A stretch of DNA of 64,000 nt, taken from Rossellomorea marisflavi (lineage in GTDB: Bacteria > Bacillota > Bacilli > Bacillales > Bacillaceae_B). A program made the position numbers and the translations under genes. Shown one piece after another: positions 9,001 through 16,727 of this stretch. Every line of letters starts with the position of its first letter. Positions within the stretch are counted from its first letter, which is position 1. The notes under the pieces were generated by a model. That model did not search any database. It saw nothing but the letters and a program-made list of their open reading frames with translations, and was not told where the DNA came from. The stretch covers positions 363,535 through 427,534 of the forward strand of contig NZ_LGUE01000008.1 in NCBI RefSeq assembly GCF_001274775.1. The letters are read 5' to 3'.

Positions 9001-9116
9001 GCATTCTTCTCTACCTTCAGGGGGTTATCACCGACAGAACGAAAGAAGAGTAACGGTGTGGCCAGGATCATTAAGATGGCTACCAAAAGTTTGACCATGC
9101 TTACTTTCTGTGTCAT
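6084..9116 (-). CDS. esaA: Type VII secretion membrane protein EsaA (YueB family)
   Basis: Large protein of 1010 residues. One membrane span lies at about 9-25 (LLVAILMILATPLLFF), then some 800 extracytoplasmic residues rich in heptad-like Gln/Leu/Glu stretches (about 130-360 and 440-560), and five or six spans in the last 170 residues beginning near 840 (VIPPVVILFIILISSLMIGY). This is the YhgE/Pip-type plan of EsaA/YueB, which forms the surface-exposed part of the type VIIb apparatus and in B. subtilis is the SPP1 phage receptor. About residues 369-425 form an acidic Pro/Gly linker (repeats such as NPGNPGNPDAPGEDNGENPG) between the coiled-coil parts. The ATG overlaps the essC stop by 4 bases. 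Confidence 0.92.
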   Translation of the reverse strand: MTQKVSMVKLLVAILMILATPLLFFRSVGDNPLKVEKNATQSIAIVNEDAGTEVEGESLQFGGDVTSLLGDDSSYEWTVVGRSAGENGLETSKYDAVVYIPSDFSEKIMTYDEERPVKTNLNFKVQTQLNSVNKEKVLREIETASKKVNNKMSTLYWNYVSADMENVRDEFDQILEKEQTFQQTMLAFYKPSSKDLAGQIEQQQNMLLGLQESIKQADSRVPEQENTLESFQNRLTQFVEYVDQYREYQDNQKQLLAEVQSQSVQMIDESTQNTQPMYMKQKELFGQQGSQIDNGMEQLNAKMKDNQNAFAALKENRMAEVDRQVQDFYSFQNRVLDYYQQLQDTRKLDNLQGTIQEWNNKISEGDGVIFDPPPKPEMPEESEGDNENENPGNPGNPDAPGEDNGENPGEGDGPGKPGDSAPLPPDLNPEIAELNEISAGMTAIQGILTGEELPTPEQLTETVKNLTSLSERLAGVKSSLDQKNTNTENPLQKEVDRLLKEVEALTNQNSGLGERIKELEARVTGLLADKEALKKHIEELNENNEILTKQLEMFSDNIMNIVGEIDAKEASILQSPALSTKRKEDLGGYFARDINNYKLMDLIKYYAYLDQYEAVLNGMLQENGVKKTVLDDEDVRNEVMGILSVTDGEKAMWEDMNTNRLLTTQDGLNTLQDSFAVFMAEYNETLNNNQKQLTENLNAISQDAGKVLQRIQQPDQTAPAPNNGASGTEVVGNQQQVVSEVKMIHSFLTNVQDNQSTIVSYTTDLQSNVANVQNDADTLNNKWATNVASTQMVRDDVFSILGNAFVDGQSNGYVYDFLTNPLKVNGDVPQEKKDSVIPPVVILFIILISSLMIGYTSYYFQRVPLWLQGVLFLLLNLIVGFLISLYGLGIYSLGESREVEWTVYTILLLLTGSGLVRMGFVTHRLLGWFISVAIVALFVTPLLALSTPNFSFKDPMSTVYLSIQYGADSQFGQAALIMGLILAALVVLQVLLGRNKGHGGDGKGDEAYEG

Positions 9117-12100
9117 GCGAGTACTTTCCTTTCTGTTACCATGAGTGGTATTTGTAATTTGATTTCCTTACTGTTTTCGACATAATAGCCGAAGCCCGGT
9201 TGAATTTCGGGTTCCTTGCGGTCGTAGCTGAGCGTATAAAGGGTCTGCTCGGACTTCTTCATCAGTACGATGGCCTGCCTGATCTGCTTCAACTCGGTCG
9301 TGAGTGCGTCATACCCTTTGGACAGCTCGTTATTGCTGCCGCTCATGATGATATAGAAGCCCAAATGGGAGTAGTTCTTCATGCATTTGACGATGCGATC
9401 CTGCAGCTTGGTATCCACATTCTGAAGGAATCTTCCATACCCATCCGCCATGAGATAGATCGGCGGGAATTGAGGCAGGGAGTTTCCGTCGGTGATGGAC
9501 TGGTTGTACTGTTCTTCCCTAGCTGCAAAGATCTCTTCGGCCTTTGTCAGCCAAATATCGATATGCTCGCGGTTTTCCATATAAACCACTTTGTCCTCTT
9601 TCATCATGTGGATAAGACCCCTGTCGATGGAATCGAAAATGGCCATATGCTCCGTATCCTGTTGAAGGATCGTGTTGGCCATCACCTTCAAGACGTTCGT
9701 CTTCCCTTTTTGGGCTTGTCCAAGGACGAGGCAGTGCTTGGTCTTCTGGAAATTGACGTAGACCGGCTTGACCGTCTCTTCGTTCAAGCCTACAGGCAGC
9801 AATCCCTGTCGCTGGGTTTGGTCTGTATACTGTGTGAAATTGACCATGGTCAGCTCTGTAGGTAGCATCGGAACCGGCTCTGGCAGGGTCATACCTGAAT
9901 ATTTCTCCCGCAGGAACTGTACATCTTCTTTTAATCGGTTCAATTGCTCATAATCGTCCTTCCCTTCTGAAGGGAGGAAGATCTGGGAGAAGAAGGCTGA
10001 GTCCTTTTTGACGATGGCACGGCCCGGAATGGCTTCCGGTTCGAAGTCGACGCGCCCAACCAGTGTCTGGGTCTCCGTTTGGTCCATGAGATAATGAGCA
10101 ATCTTCGTCTTCAGGTTATTCATCAGTGATTGACGGACGGAGTTCACCCGGGTCGCTGTAAGGAGCATATAAACCCCGAGGGATTGGCCGTCCCTGGCCA
10201 GCTGATTCATCTGTATTTCAAAGTCCATCATTTCATCTTTGACGATGTCATAGTTATCGATGGTCACGAAGAGGAGGGGTAGCTTCTCTTCGCTGACCGT
10301 GTTGTACATCTTGATGGAGCTTACCTCTTTTTGCTGGAATAAGCGTTTCCGGTGGGCCATTTCTTCATCCAGGATCGACACGAACTTTTCAATCTTCCTC
10401 TCTTGATCGATAAGGAAGTAATCGGCCGTGTGCGGAAGCTGTTTCAATGGTAGAAGGCCCCCATTGCCGAAGTCGAGAAGATAATAGTGAACCTCTTCCG
10501 GCGTCAGGCTCCTGGCCATTCCCATGAGGAGGGTGATGGCCGTTTGGGTCTTCCCGTAGCCGGATGATCCGAAGATGCCGACATTGCCGTCCTCGACCAC
10601 TGTATACCAGTAAGGCGATTGACTTTGTTTCTCCGGTTCATCAATCGTTGCCAGGTACACCTGGTTTTCTTTTGGCGAAGTCTCCCTCGGCAGGTACAAT
10701 CGATCAGCCAATGGCGGCAGCCAAGGGCTCTGGAGTTTCTCGATCTTCATCGTGGCCTGCATTTCTTCAATGCGATCCACGACGGCGTCGATCTCTGTTT
10801 GGACATCTTTTTGACCGCCAGGGCTTGATGATACCTCGGAGAGTGGAATAAGACCAAGGTCGGTCACGATGGCCACTTCATCTTCCGCTTCAAAGGAATC
10901 CTCCTGGTACGGGGCCCCGCTCCATGCCGATTGGAATAAATCGTATACTTCATTGTTTCCGACTTGGAGATAACCACGGCCCGTCACGGTAATAGCAGCC
11001 GCATCGGAATTTTTAAGGATTTCTCGACTATCTTCCGAATTCTGCACTTTCAGTGCCACCCTGAACCGGGCATTACTCCAGATCTGGTTATCGATGACGC
11101 CGCCAGGTTTTTGAGTCGCCAGGATCAAGTGGACACCGAGGCTTCGCCCGATACGGGCAGCGGAGACCAGCTCTTTGATGAAGTCAGGTTCTTCGCTTTT
11201 CAACTCTGCAAACTCATCGGAAATGAGGAAGAGATGCGGAAGTGGCACTTCGGTTTTCCCTTGCTTATATAAACGGGTGTAATCATTGATATGGTTGACT
11301 TCATAGCGGTCGAACAGGCGCTGGCGCCGCTTCAGTTCGCTTTTGATGGAAGCAAGGGCCCGGTTACTGAAGTTCTTGCTTCCTTCGATATTGGTGATGG
11401 TCCCCAACAAATGCGGGATATCCTTGAACGGCTGCGCCATTCCCCCACCCTTATAGTCGATGAGTAGGAAAGCTACTTCGTGAGGGTGGAAATGGACCGC
11501 CAGTGAAAGGATATAGGTTTGCAGGAACTCACTTTTCCCTGAACCCGTAGTCCCTGCAAGGAGTCCGTGGGGACCGTGGGCTTTTTCGTGAAGATTCAAC
11601 TCCACGAGGTCTTCCTTTCCTTTCAGCCCCACCGGTACGGCGAGTGACTTGGCCGATTCCCTCGTCAACCAGTTTTCCTTGATCGGAAGTTGCTGAACAT
11701 CGTTCGTTCCGAGCATACCCAGGAACGATACACTGGTCGGAATTGAATTGGTCATCCCGATCTGATGGTTCAGCGTCCTTAGCATGCGGGCATAACGCTC
11801 ATTGCCTTCCCGGTCGTAAGCATCCAATCGGAACGGGATCTTGACGGCTTTCTTCTTTTGAATCAAGATATCACCCTGTTGATCATTGATGTACCGGACA
11901 AGGGTATGGATATTTTCCGACAGGCTCTCCTTTGCTTCCGCCGCGAAAATGACGGACATCCCGAGATGGGCATACTCACCTTCCAGATACTGAAGGATCA
12001 CATGATCGGAAATCAGCTGATGGTTCGTGACGATGAACACATAGTGGGGTGAATAAATCACCTTTTCCTTGTCGTCATCATCTATATCCCTCTCCCTCAG

Positions 12101-13558
12101 CACTTCATAGATGGAAGACAGAATCTGATCGCGGGTCTTTTCGTTATAAATGAAGCCTTTGGCATAGGATTGCGGGAGTTGGAAATGGGGCAGATATTTC
12201 ATCCATTCCCACTCGCCGTATTCTTCTTCGTCAAAAATGAACACGAAGCGAAGATCGTGATAGCTATGGAAAAACGCAAGCTGACCAACCATCTGATGAA
12301 TTTCGTTCTTGTAGACAGCTTCCTTTCCGATCAAGCCGATTGCCCCAAGACTGAGTTCCGCTTTGACCGGTAGATGGTCGATTTCACTGTAGACATCTTT
12401 CATTTTCTGAGATTGCTCCAAGAGATCATCCATTTCCCTGTTGGCCATATCGCTTGAGCTCAATGAAATGGTATAACTTGCAGGAACCTTCCCTGTACCA
12501 AGGCGGAATTCAAGGAAATCCGGGCTGTCCAGGGTCCTTTCCCACAAACGGTCCGAGAGCTCTTCAGTCAGATACTTGATCCGTTCATATGACGGATAAT
12601 GGAATCGGAGCACATCGGTCTGCTTCTCAGCGAGGTCCTGAAGCTCCTGCCGTTTGTTTTTCAAATAGCTCGTATATACGCGCTCCCGCTTTTCTTTCGC
12701 CTTTTTCCTAGTTGATTTATCCTTGAAGAACTGAACGGTGGACGTAATCAACGTCGTGGTGAACATGACAAGCGAGATGATGATGAATATCCCCCTGGGA
12801 ATGACAAGGGCAATGAAGCCCATGACAACAAGCATGACAAGGGGCGGCAGGATGATGATCCACAAGCTTCGGCCCGAGTCATCGGATTCCTGACTCGGGA
12901 ACGACAGCTGCACTTTTTCTTCCGGGAGGTCATAGACCATCCGTGGTGTACGACGATAATTCGGATACTTCTTCTTCATCTCGGACAGTGGACGCCGGGA
13001 CTCGGGCAAATGAATCTGCATCTCCCCTACCCCGTGGATAGAGATGAGGTCATCCTCCAACAGGGTGATGGTCACATAGGGGGTGAAAATCATATCTCCC
13101 GTGCAGATCTCCGTTTTTTTTCTGATCCGCTCCCCGTTCATATAATACGATCCGGAGTCTGGATGCAGTATCCATCGTCCGTTCTCACCCCTGTACCATT
13201 CTCCCTCGTGATGAGGGATTGAGATATGTGCACCCTTCCGTGAACCTATGAACATCTCTTCCAAATGTCCTATGAAGTACACATTGTCTTCTTCCGAGAG
13301 CGGGGCTATGAGGATGGAAAGTTTCTCACTGCCAGCTTGGCACGTCCATTCTTTTCCGGGCTTGATCTCTTCTTCCAGATCTCCTTTGATCCGGAACGAT
13401 GAACCGAGTTTTTCAATAGACAGCGTTTCCCACTCGGTCGGGAGGGAAGGGATAGTCACCGAATCTGTGAGATTGCGCCCGATCGTTACCGTTTCCCTGT
13501 CCGTATTGATTCTGTAATATTGGTACTGTTCTTTATATAAAATCCACAGGGCATACAT
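9113..13558 (-). CDS. essC: Type VII secretion ATPase EssC (YukBA)
   Basis: Protein of 1481 residues, normal for EssC. The first 200 residues hold two forkhead-associated-like domains. Two membrane spans lie at about 231-275 (WIIILPPLVMLVVMGFIALV and the following stretch). Three FtsK/SpoIIIE ATPase domains follow: Walker A GTTGSGKS at about 668-675, GSSGYGKT at about 997-1004, and a degenerate GQAQKGKT near 1278. A DYKGGG Walker-B-side motif and a DEFAEL motif sit in the first ATPase. EssC is the motor and substrate-recognition hub that drives WXG100 proteins across the membrane. In B. subtilis it is also a single fused gene (yukBA). Stop and esaA start overlap by 4 bases; essB ends 12 bases upstream. 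Confidence 0.97.
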   Translation of the reverse strand: MYALWILYKEQYQYYRINTDRETVTIGRNLTDSVTIPSLPTEWETLSIEKLGSSFRIKGDLEEEIKPGKEWTCQAGSEKLSILIAPLSEEDNVYFIGHLEEMFIGSRKGAHISIPHHEGEWYRGENGRWILHPDSGSYYMNGERIRKKTEICTGDMIFTPYVTITLLEDDLISIHGVGEMQIHLPESRRPLSEMKKKYPNYRRTPRMVYDLPEEKVQLSFPSQESDDSGRSLWIIILPPLVMLVVMGFIALVIPRGIFIIISLVMFTTTLITSTVQFFKDKSTRKKAKEKRERVYTSYLKNKRQELQDLAEKQTDVLRFHYPSYERIKYLTEELSDRLWERTLDSPDFLEFRLGTGKVPASYTISLSSSDMANREMDDLLEQSQKMKDVYSEIDHLPVKAELSLGAIGLIGKEAVYKNEIHQMVGQLAFFHSYHDLRFVFIFDEEEYGEWEWMKYLPHFQLPQSYAKGFIYNEKTRDQILSSIYEVLRERDIDDDDKEKVIYSPHYVFIVTNHQLISDHVILQYLEGEYAHLGMSVIFAAEAKESLSENIHTLVRYINDQQGDILIQKKKAVKIPFRLDAYDREGNERYARMLRTLNHQIGMTNSIPTSVSFLGMLGTNDVQQLPIKENWLTRESAKSLAVPVGLKGKEDLVELNLHEKAHGPHGLLAGTTGSGKSEFLQTYILSLAVHFHPHEVAFLLIDYKGGGMAQPFKDIPHLLGTITNIEGSKNFSNRALASIKSELKRRQRLFDRYEVNHINDYTRLYKQGKTEVPLPHLFLISDEFAELKSEEPDFIKELVSAARIGRSLGVHLILATQKPGGVIDNQIWSNARFRVALKVQNSEDSREILKNSDAAAITVTGRGYLQVGNNEVYDLFQSAWSGAPYQEDSFEAEDEVAIVTDLGLIPLSEVSSSPGGQKDVQTEIDAVVDRIEEMQATMKIEKLQSPWLPPLADRLYLPRETSPKENQVYLATIDEPEKQSQSPYWYTVVEDGNVGIFGSSGYGKTQTAITLLMGMARSLTPEEVHYYLLDFGNGGLLPLKQLPHTADYFLIDQERKIEKFVSILDEEMAHRKRLFQQKEVSSIKMYNTVSEEKLPLLFVTIDNYDIVKDEMMDFEIQMNQLARDGQSLGVYMLLTATRVNSVRQSLMNNLKTKIAHYLMDQTETQTLVGRVDFEPEAIPGRAIVKKDSAFFSQIFLPSEGKDDYEQLNRLKEDVQFLREKYSGMTLPEPVPMLPTELTMVNFTQYTDQTQRQGLLPVGLNEETVKPVYVNFQKTKHCLVLGQAQKGKTNVLKVMANTILQQDTEHMAIFDSIDRGLIHMMKEDKVVYMENREHIDIWLTKAEEIFAAREEQYNQSITDGNSLPQFPPIYLMADGYGRFLQNVDTKLQDRIVKCMKNYSHLGFYIIMSGSNNELSKGYDALTTELKQIRQAIVLMKKSEQTLYTLSYDRKEPEIQPGFGYYVENSKEIKLQIPLMVTERKVLA

Positions 13559-13570
13559 TCAATCACCCAC

Positions 13571-14899
13571 TCAGTCTGTTTTTTTATCATCTTTCTTCTG
13601 CTGATCTTTTTTCTGGTCTTCTTTTTTCTGATCATCCGCTTTAGGTGCCTCTTTTTCTTGCTGTCCGGCATCCTGTTCTTCCTGAGGAGCAGCCTCCGCT
13701 TCCTTCGCCTGCTCTTCCTCAGCCGCTTTTTCTTCCTCAAGCTTCTTCATTTCTTCTTCGTACTCATTGATTTCACTTTCAATATCGTTCAGCTTTTGCT
13801 GTCTTTCTTCACTGTCCAGCTCGCTATCGGACTTCACCTGTTCGCGATACTTAAGCAGGCCAAACAGGATCAGATCCCTGTCTTCGAGGAAGCGGGCTGT
13901 ATCAAGAGCTTCCTTGGCTTTTCCGCGCCCGATGTTGATCCAGTACTCGTAGTACATGGGATCGGACTGCAGAGAGATTGTATTCCTGACGTTCTCCTTC
14001 TGATCCTCTGAAAGGGATTCATTCACAATATAGGAGAGGGCCAGCTGATACTGTGCCACCTTAGGAATATCATCAATCTCATAAGGCTCCAATTCAGTGA
14101 CAACATCACTGTATTTGTTCAATAAGAAGTTTTCCTGAGCGGAAACAATGCTCTCCTGCTTCGGGTTGATGAAGAAGAATGAATAGATTGAATAAATGAT
14201 GGCTGGAACCAATAGTATGGATACACCCAGCAGGATATAGCGGTTGGTCTTCCACTTCTTTTTACTGATGGACATGTAGGAAGCAGCCACTTCCTTCGCA
14301 TCCAGGATACTCTTATTCAGCACGTCTTCCAGTTCTTCGAAGGTGGCCGTTTCCATGATAGCCCGTGTCACTTCGGAAAGTTTGATCGTTTCACTGAATT
14401 TGATATAGTCATCGAATGATAGTTTCGGATCTGAGATGAAGGCAGCCATTGCCTTCGTTTCCTTGAACAGGGTGTCTCCGTCCTTTTCATATGGAGGCAG
14501 GCTTTCTTTTACTCCGTAATGCAGGAAGTGAGGGCTCAATCCCTGGTCGAAAACAATATTCCCCGGGCTTACTACTAAATGAATCCTTGAGAGTCGGTGC
14601 TGCTGCACCCTATGGACAAGTTGGAGTGCCGTTATCAGCCTTTCCTTCTCACCGATATTCAGCTTGTCAGAGGCAATATATGAGGCAGGGATGGTGTGGG
14701 AAATGCTGAGTTCATCATTTTCCATCCTGATTTCCTTTTGAATGGTCGGATCCAAGTCTTTAAGAAACATGATTTCTCTGACATGGTCCAGTTTGATCTT
14801 TTCATTTTGAAACACGAACGTGATGACGTCGTCAGTCCGGTTCACAACAATATCAAGCTTTTCTTCTAGGTACGTCCGTTTCGTTTCGGCCATGGTCAT
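13571..14899 (-). CDS. essB: Type VII secretion protein EssB (YukC)
   Basis: Protein of 442 residues: N-terminal cytoplasmic pseudokinase-like domain (about 10-210), one membrane span at about 221-243 (YILLGVSILLVPAIIYSIYS), a TPR-like helical outer domain to about 370, and an extremely charged tail of about 65 residues made of Glu, Lys, Gln and Asp. EssB/YukC links the ATPase to the other membrane subunits. The ATG at 14899 stands 4 bases after AAGGAG; a second in-frame ATG at 14893 is 10 bases from it, so the start is uncertain by two residues. It is 9 bases after esaB. Confidence 0.93.
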   Translation of the reverse strand: MTMAETKRTYLEEKLDIVVNRTDDVITFVFQNEKIKLDHVREIMFLKDLDPTIQKEIRMENDELSISHTIPASYIASDKLNIGEKERLITALQLVHRVQQHRLSRIHLVVSPGNIVFDQGLSPHFLHYGVKESLPPYEKDGDTLFKETKAMAAFISDPKLSFDDYIKFSETIKLSEVTRAIMETATFEELEDVLNKSILDAKEVAASYMSISKKKWKTNRYILLGVSILLVPAIIYSIYSFFFINPKQESIVSAQENFLLNKYSDVVTELEPYEIDDIPKVAQYQLALSYIVNESLSEDQKENVRNTISLQSDPMYYEYWINIGRGKAKEALDTARFLEDRDLILFGLLKYREQVKSDSELDSEERQQKLNDIESEINEYEEEMKKLEEEKAAEEEQAKEAEAAPQEEQDAGQQEKEAPKADDQKKEDQKKDQQKKDDKKTD

Positions 14900-14908
14900 T
14901 GTTCTCCT

Positions 14909-15151
14909 TTATAAAATTTCAACCCGGTCACCCGAGAGAATCCCAGCTTCATTCAGGCGGGCGTTTCCTGAAATGACCAGGTCCTTATTGGAAATCCTGA
15001 TCCAGTACCCTTCCCTTGGTTCCGAGGTGAGCTTTTGGGACTGCCATACAAGGTCGATGAGCTTCTTGACCGTATGGTAATTGGAGAGACGAAGGTCAAG
15101 GACCTTCCCCTTCTGATATCGATTGAGATCGACGGTGATTTCTATGTACAT
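14909..15151 (-). CDS. esaB: Ubiquitin-like type VII secretion protein EsaB (YukD)
   Basis: Protein of 80 residues with the beta-grasp pattern of YukD: MYIEITVDLNRYQKG, a central helix with HTVKKLIDLVWQSQKL, and a final LSGDRVEIL strand like the ubiquitin end but with no diglycine tail. In Firmicutes it is a small cytoplasmic accessory of the Ess system. It lies between esxA and essB, preceded by GAGGTGA 7 bases upstream of the ATG, and separated from esxA by a 74-base gap that contains a hairpin. Confidence 0.92.
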   Translation of the reverse strand: MYIEITVDLNRYQKGKVLDLRLSNYHTVKKLIDLVWQSQKLTSEPREGYWIRISNKDLVISGNARLNEAGILSGDRVEIL

Positions 15152-15171
15152 CGTTCATTCACCTCATAAAG

Positions 15172-15202
15172 AAGGAGCGCCTCAACACGTTAAGCGCTCC
15201 TT
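15172..15202 (-). terminator. Hairpin between esxA and esaB, probable partial terminator
   Basis: AAGGAGCGC (15172-15180) pairs with GCGCTCCTT (15194-15202) around a 13-base loop. Read on the minus strand it is followed by CTTTAT, a weak U-tract, and lies 23 bases past the esxA stop. It could stop most transcripts after esxA or stabilise the esxA 3' end while letting some reach the apparatus genes. The partial nature is inference. Confidence 0.65.
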
Positions 15203-15225
15203 GATTGAAATGTCGTCGGAAATGA

Positions 15226-15519
15226 TTATCCACGAATTTGGCTGGCGATTTGATTGTCTGCATCTTCGATGGCTCTTGCAGTATTTCTGAGTTGCAGTGA
15301 GATATCTCCTAGCAATTCCTGCATTTCAACGAAGGACGGGCGAAGGCGCTCATATTGATCACTGAAGGCACGGCTTGATTCACCTTCCCACATTGATTCA
15401 AGTTCACGGATCATTCCATCAAGATCGCCGATTTGGCTTTCTAGTTTACCTTTTTCGTTTGAATAACGGCCTGACATACCATCCAATTCTGCTGGGGTTA
15501 CGCGAATTCTTCCTGACAT
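15226..15519 (-). CDS. esxA: WXG100 secreted protein EsxA (YukE)
   Basis: Protein of 97 residues with no cysteine, the typical two-helix hairpin. The turn motif is MWEGESS with W-E-G at about 44-46, and the end carries a helix with EDADNQIASQI fitting the C-terminal export signal Y/x-x-x-D/E type loosely. It is the founding substrate of the type VIIb system and heads the operon. A GGGAGAGG ribosome site sits 8 bases before the ATG. Confidence 0.96.
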   Translation of the reverse strand: MSGRIRVTPAELDGMSGRYSNEKGKLESQIGDLDGMIRELESMWEGESSRAFSDQYERLRPSFVEMQELLGDISLQLRNTARAIEDADNQIASQIRG

Positions 15520-16037
15520 GTAATTTCCTCTCCCTTATAACGTTTTTAGTTGGTAATCATCTATATAAAGTCTGAATACCCATAACAAAGAATAGATTCC
15601 TTTTACTGACAACTTCATCTAACATAGTATTACAATCTTACATAAAAACACAGATTTTACTCAGAAAAGGAAACTTTATAACTATTAAAATCTCTGTTTC
15701 CTTAGGAATAATGTAATGTCATGCTTTGTCGATTAGGTCTTTCAGACCCGTCGAAACGACAGATATCGACAGACCCCGGTTCGGACGCCGGGATAGGATG
15801 TCACACTCAGCCCTTTACGGTTACAAGTACTTACTATATATCCTGATATTTACTTTTATAAACCGCAATTTTCAGAAATTGTTAAACTTTTTGGTTCAAA
15901 GGATGGGGGACCAAATTCTTCACGGGCTTTTCTCTCCTTTCCATCTTCAAGGAAGCCTATATGAAATGGCTGATATATCTGGTAAAACCTTTCATTATTC
16001 GGTAAAATTTTTAAAAAACAATATTGTGGTGATTTAA
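15520..16037. other. Intergenic region upstream of esxA and of the Bce-type regulator
   Basis: Gap of 518 bases between divergent genes. It holds an 8-base inverted repeat AAGGAAAC (15667-15674) and GTTTCCTT (15696-15703), and the compact palindromic element at 15728-15792 described separately. A plus-strand open frame at 15726-16037 has no ribosome site and no protein-like composition, so I do not call it. I could not place convincing -35/-10 pairs for either gene. Confidence 0.5.
15728..15792. other. Compact multi-hairpin element of unknown function
   Basis: GTCGAT (15728-15733) pairs with ATCGAC (15765-15770) and encloses two tight hairpins: GGTCT/AGACC (15736-15740 with 15744-15748, 3-base loop) and GTCG/CGAC (15750-15753 with 15757-15760, 3-base loop). 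A fourth stem CCCGG/CCGGG (15775-15779 with 15788-15792) follows. The heptamer CAGACCC occurs twice (15743-15749, 15770-15776). It could be a structured RNA or a cluster of regulator sites; it matches no riboswitch I recognise. Confidence 0.45.
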
Positions 16038-16727
16038 TTGTTTACATTGCTTTTGATTGAAGATGATACAAGTTTATTCAATGAGATTCGTGACCGATTG
16101 ACCCAATGGTCGTATGAAGTCCACGGTGTGAAAGATTTCAGTCTGGTGATGGAGGAGTTCGCAGCGGTTCAGCCGGACTTGGTGATCATTGATATCCAGC
16201 TCCCGAAGTTCGATGGTTTCCACTGGTGCCGGATGATCCGTTCCCACTCCAACGTACCGATCCTCTTCCTGTCTTCACGGGACCATCCGATGGATATGGT
16301 GATGTCGATGCAGCTAGGGGCCGATGACTTCATCCAGAAGCCTTTCCACTTTGATGTACTGGTGGCAAAGGTGCAGGCAACGCTCAGGCGGGTCTACAAC
16401 TATAATGCCGAGGTGGTCAATCTGAAGACCTGGTGCGGGGCAAAGGTCGACTATGAGCGGAATACCGTGGACAACGATGAAGGGGAAATCGAGCTGACGA
16501 AGAATGAAATGTTCATCCTGAAGCTCCTGATCGAGCATAAAAACCGGATCGTCACCCGGGATGAGCTGATCAACAAGCTGTGGGACGATAAGCGATTCAT
16601 CAGTGACAATACCCTGACGGTGAATGTGAACCGCCTGCGGAAACGCCTGGATGAGATCGGTCTGGGGCAAAACATCCTGACAAAGGTGGGGCAGGGATAT
16701 ATGGCCGTGGAAGGAGACCTTTCATGA
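16038..16727 (+). CDS. OmpR-family response regulator, BceR-like
   Basis: Protein of 229 residues with a TTG start that follows GGTGAT at 4 bases. Receiver domain 1-120 has the acidic pair Asp9/Asp10, phospho-acceptor Asp52 in VIIDIQLP, and the conserved lysine in DFIQKPF near 102. The C-terminal winged helix (about 130-225; ELTKNEMFILKLL, DNTLTVNVNRLRKRL) is of the OmpR/PhoB type. It overlaps the kinase gene by 4 bases. Together with the kinase, ATPase and permease downstream it forms a Bce-type module, in which the regulator turns on the transporter genes when the transporter meets its peptide antibiotic. Confidence 0.92.
   Translation: MFTLLLIEDDTSLFNEIRDRLTQWSYEVHGVKDFSLVMEEFAAVQPDLVIIDIQLPKFDGFHWCRMIRSHSNVPILFLSSRDHPMDMVMSMQLGADDFIQKPFHFDVLVAKVQATLRRVYNYNAEVVNLKTWCGAKVDYERNTVDNDEGEIELTKNEMFILKLLIEHKNRIVTRDELINKLWDDKRFISDNTLTVNVNRLRKRLDEIGLGQNILTKVGQGYMAVEGDLS

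Noticed and set aside
15775-15792. tRNA-like T arm (GGTTCG) in the palindromic element
   Set aside because: No anticodon arm, acceptor stem or CCA side could be formed around it.
15726-16037. Plus-strand open frame of 103 codons before the response regulator gene
   Set aside because: No ribosome site, its start lies in the palindromic element, and the composition is not protein-like.
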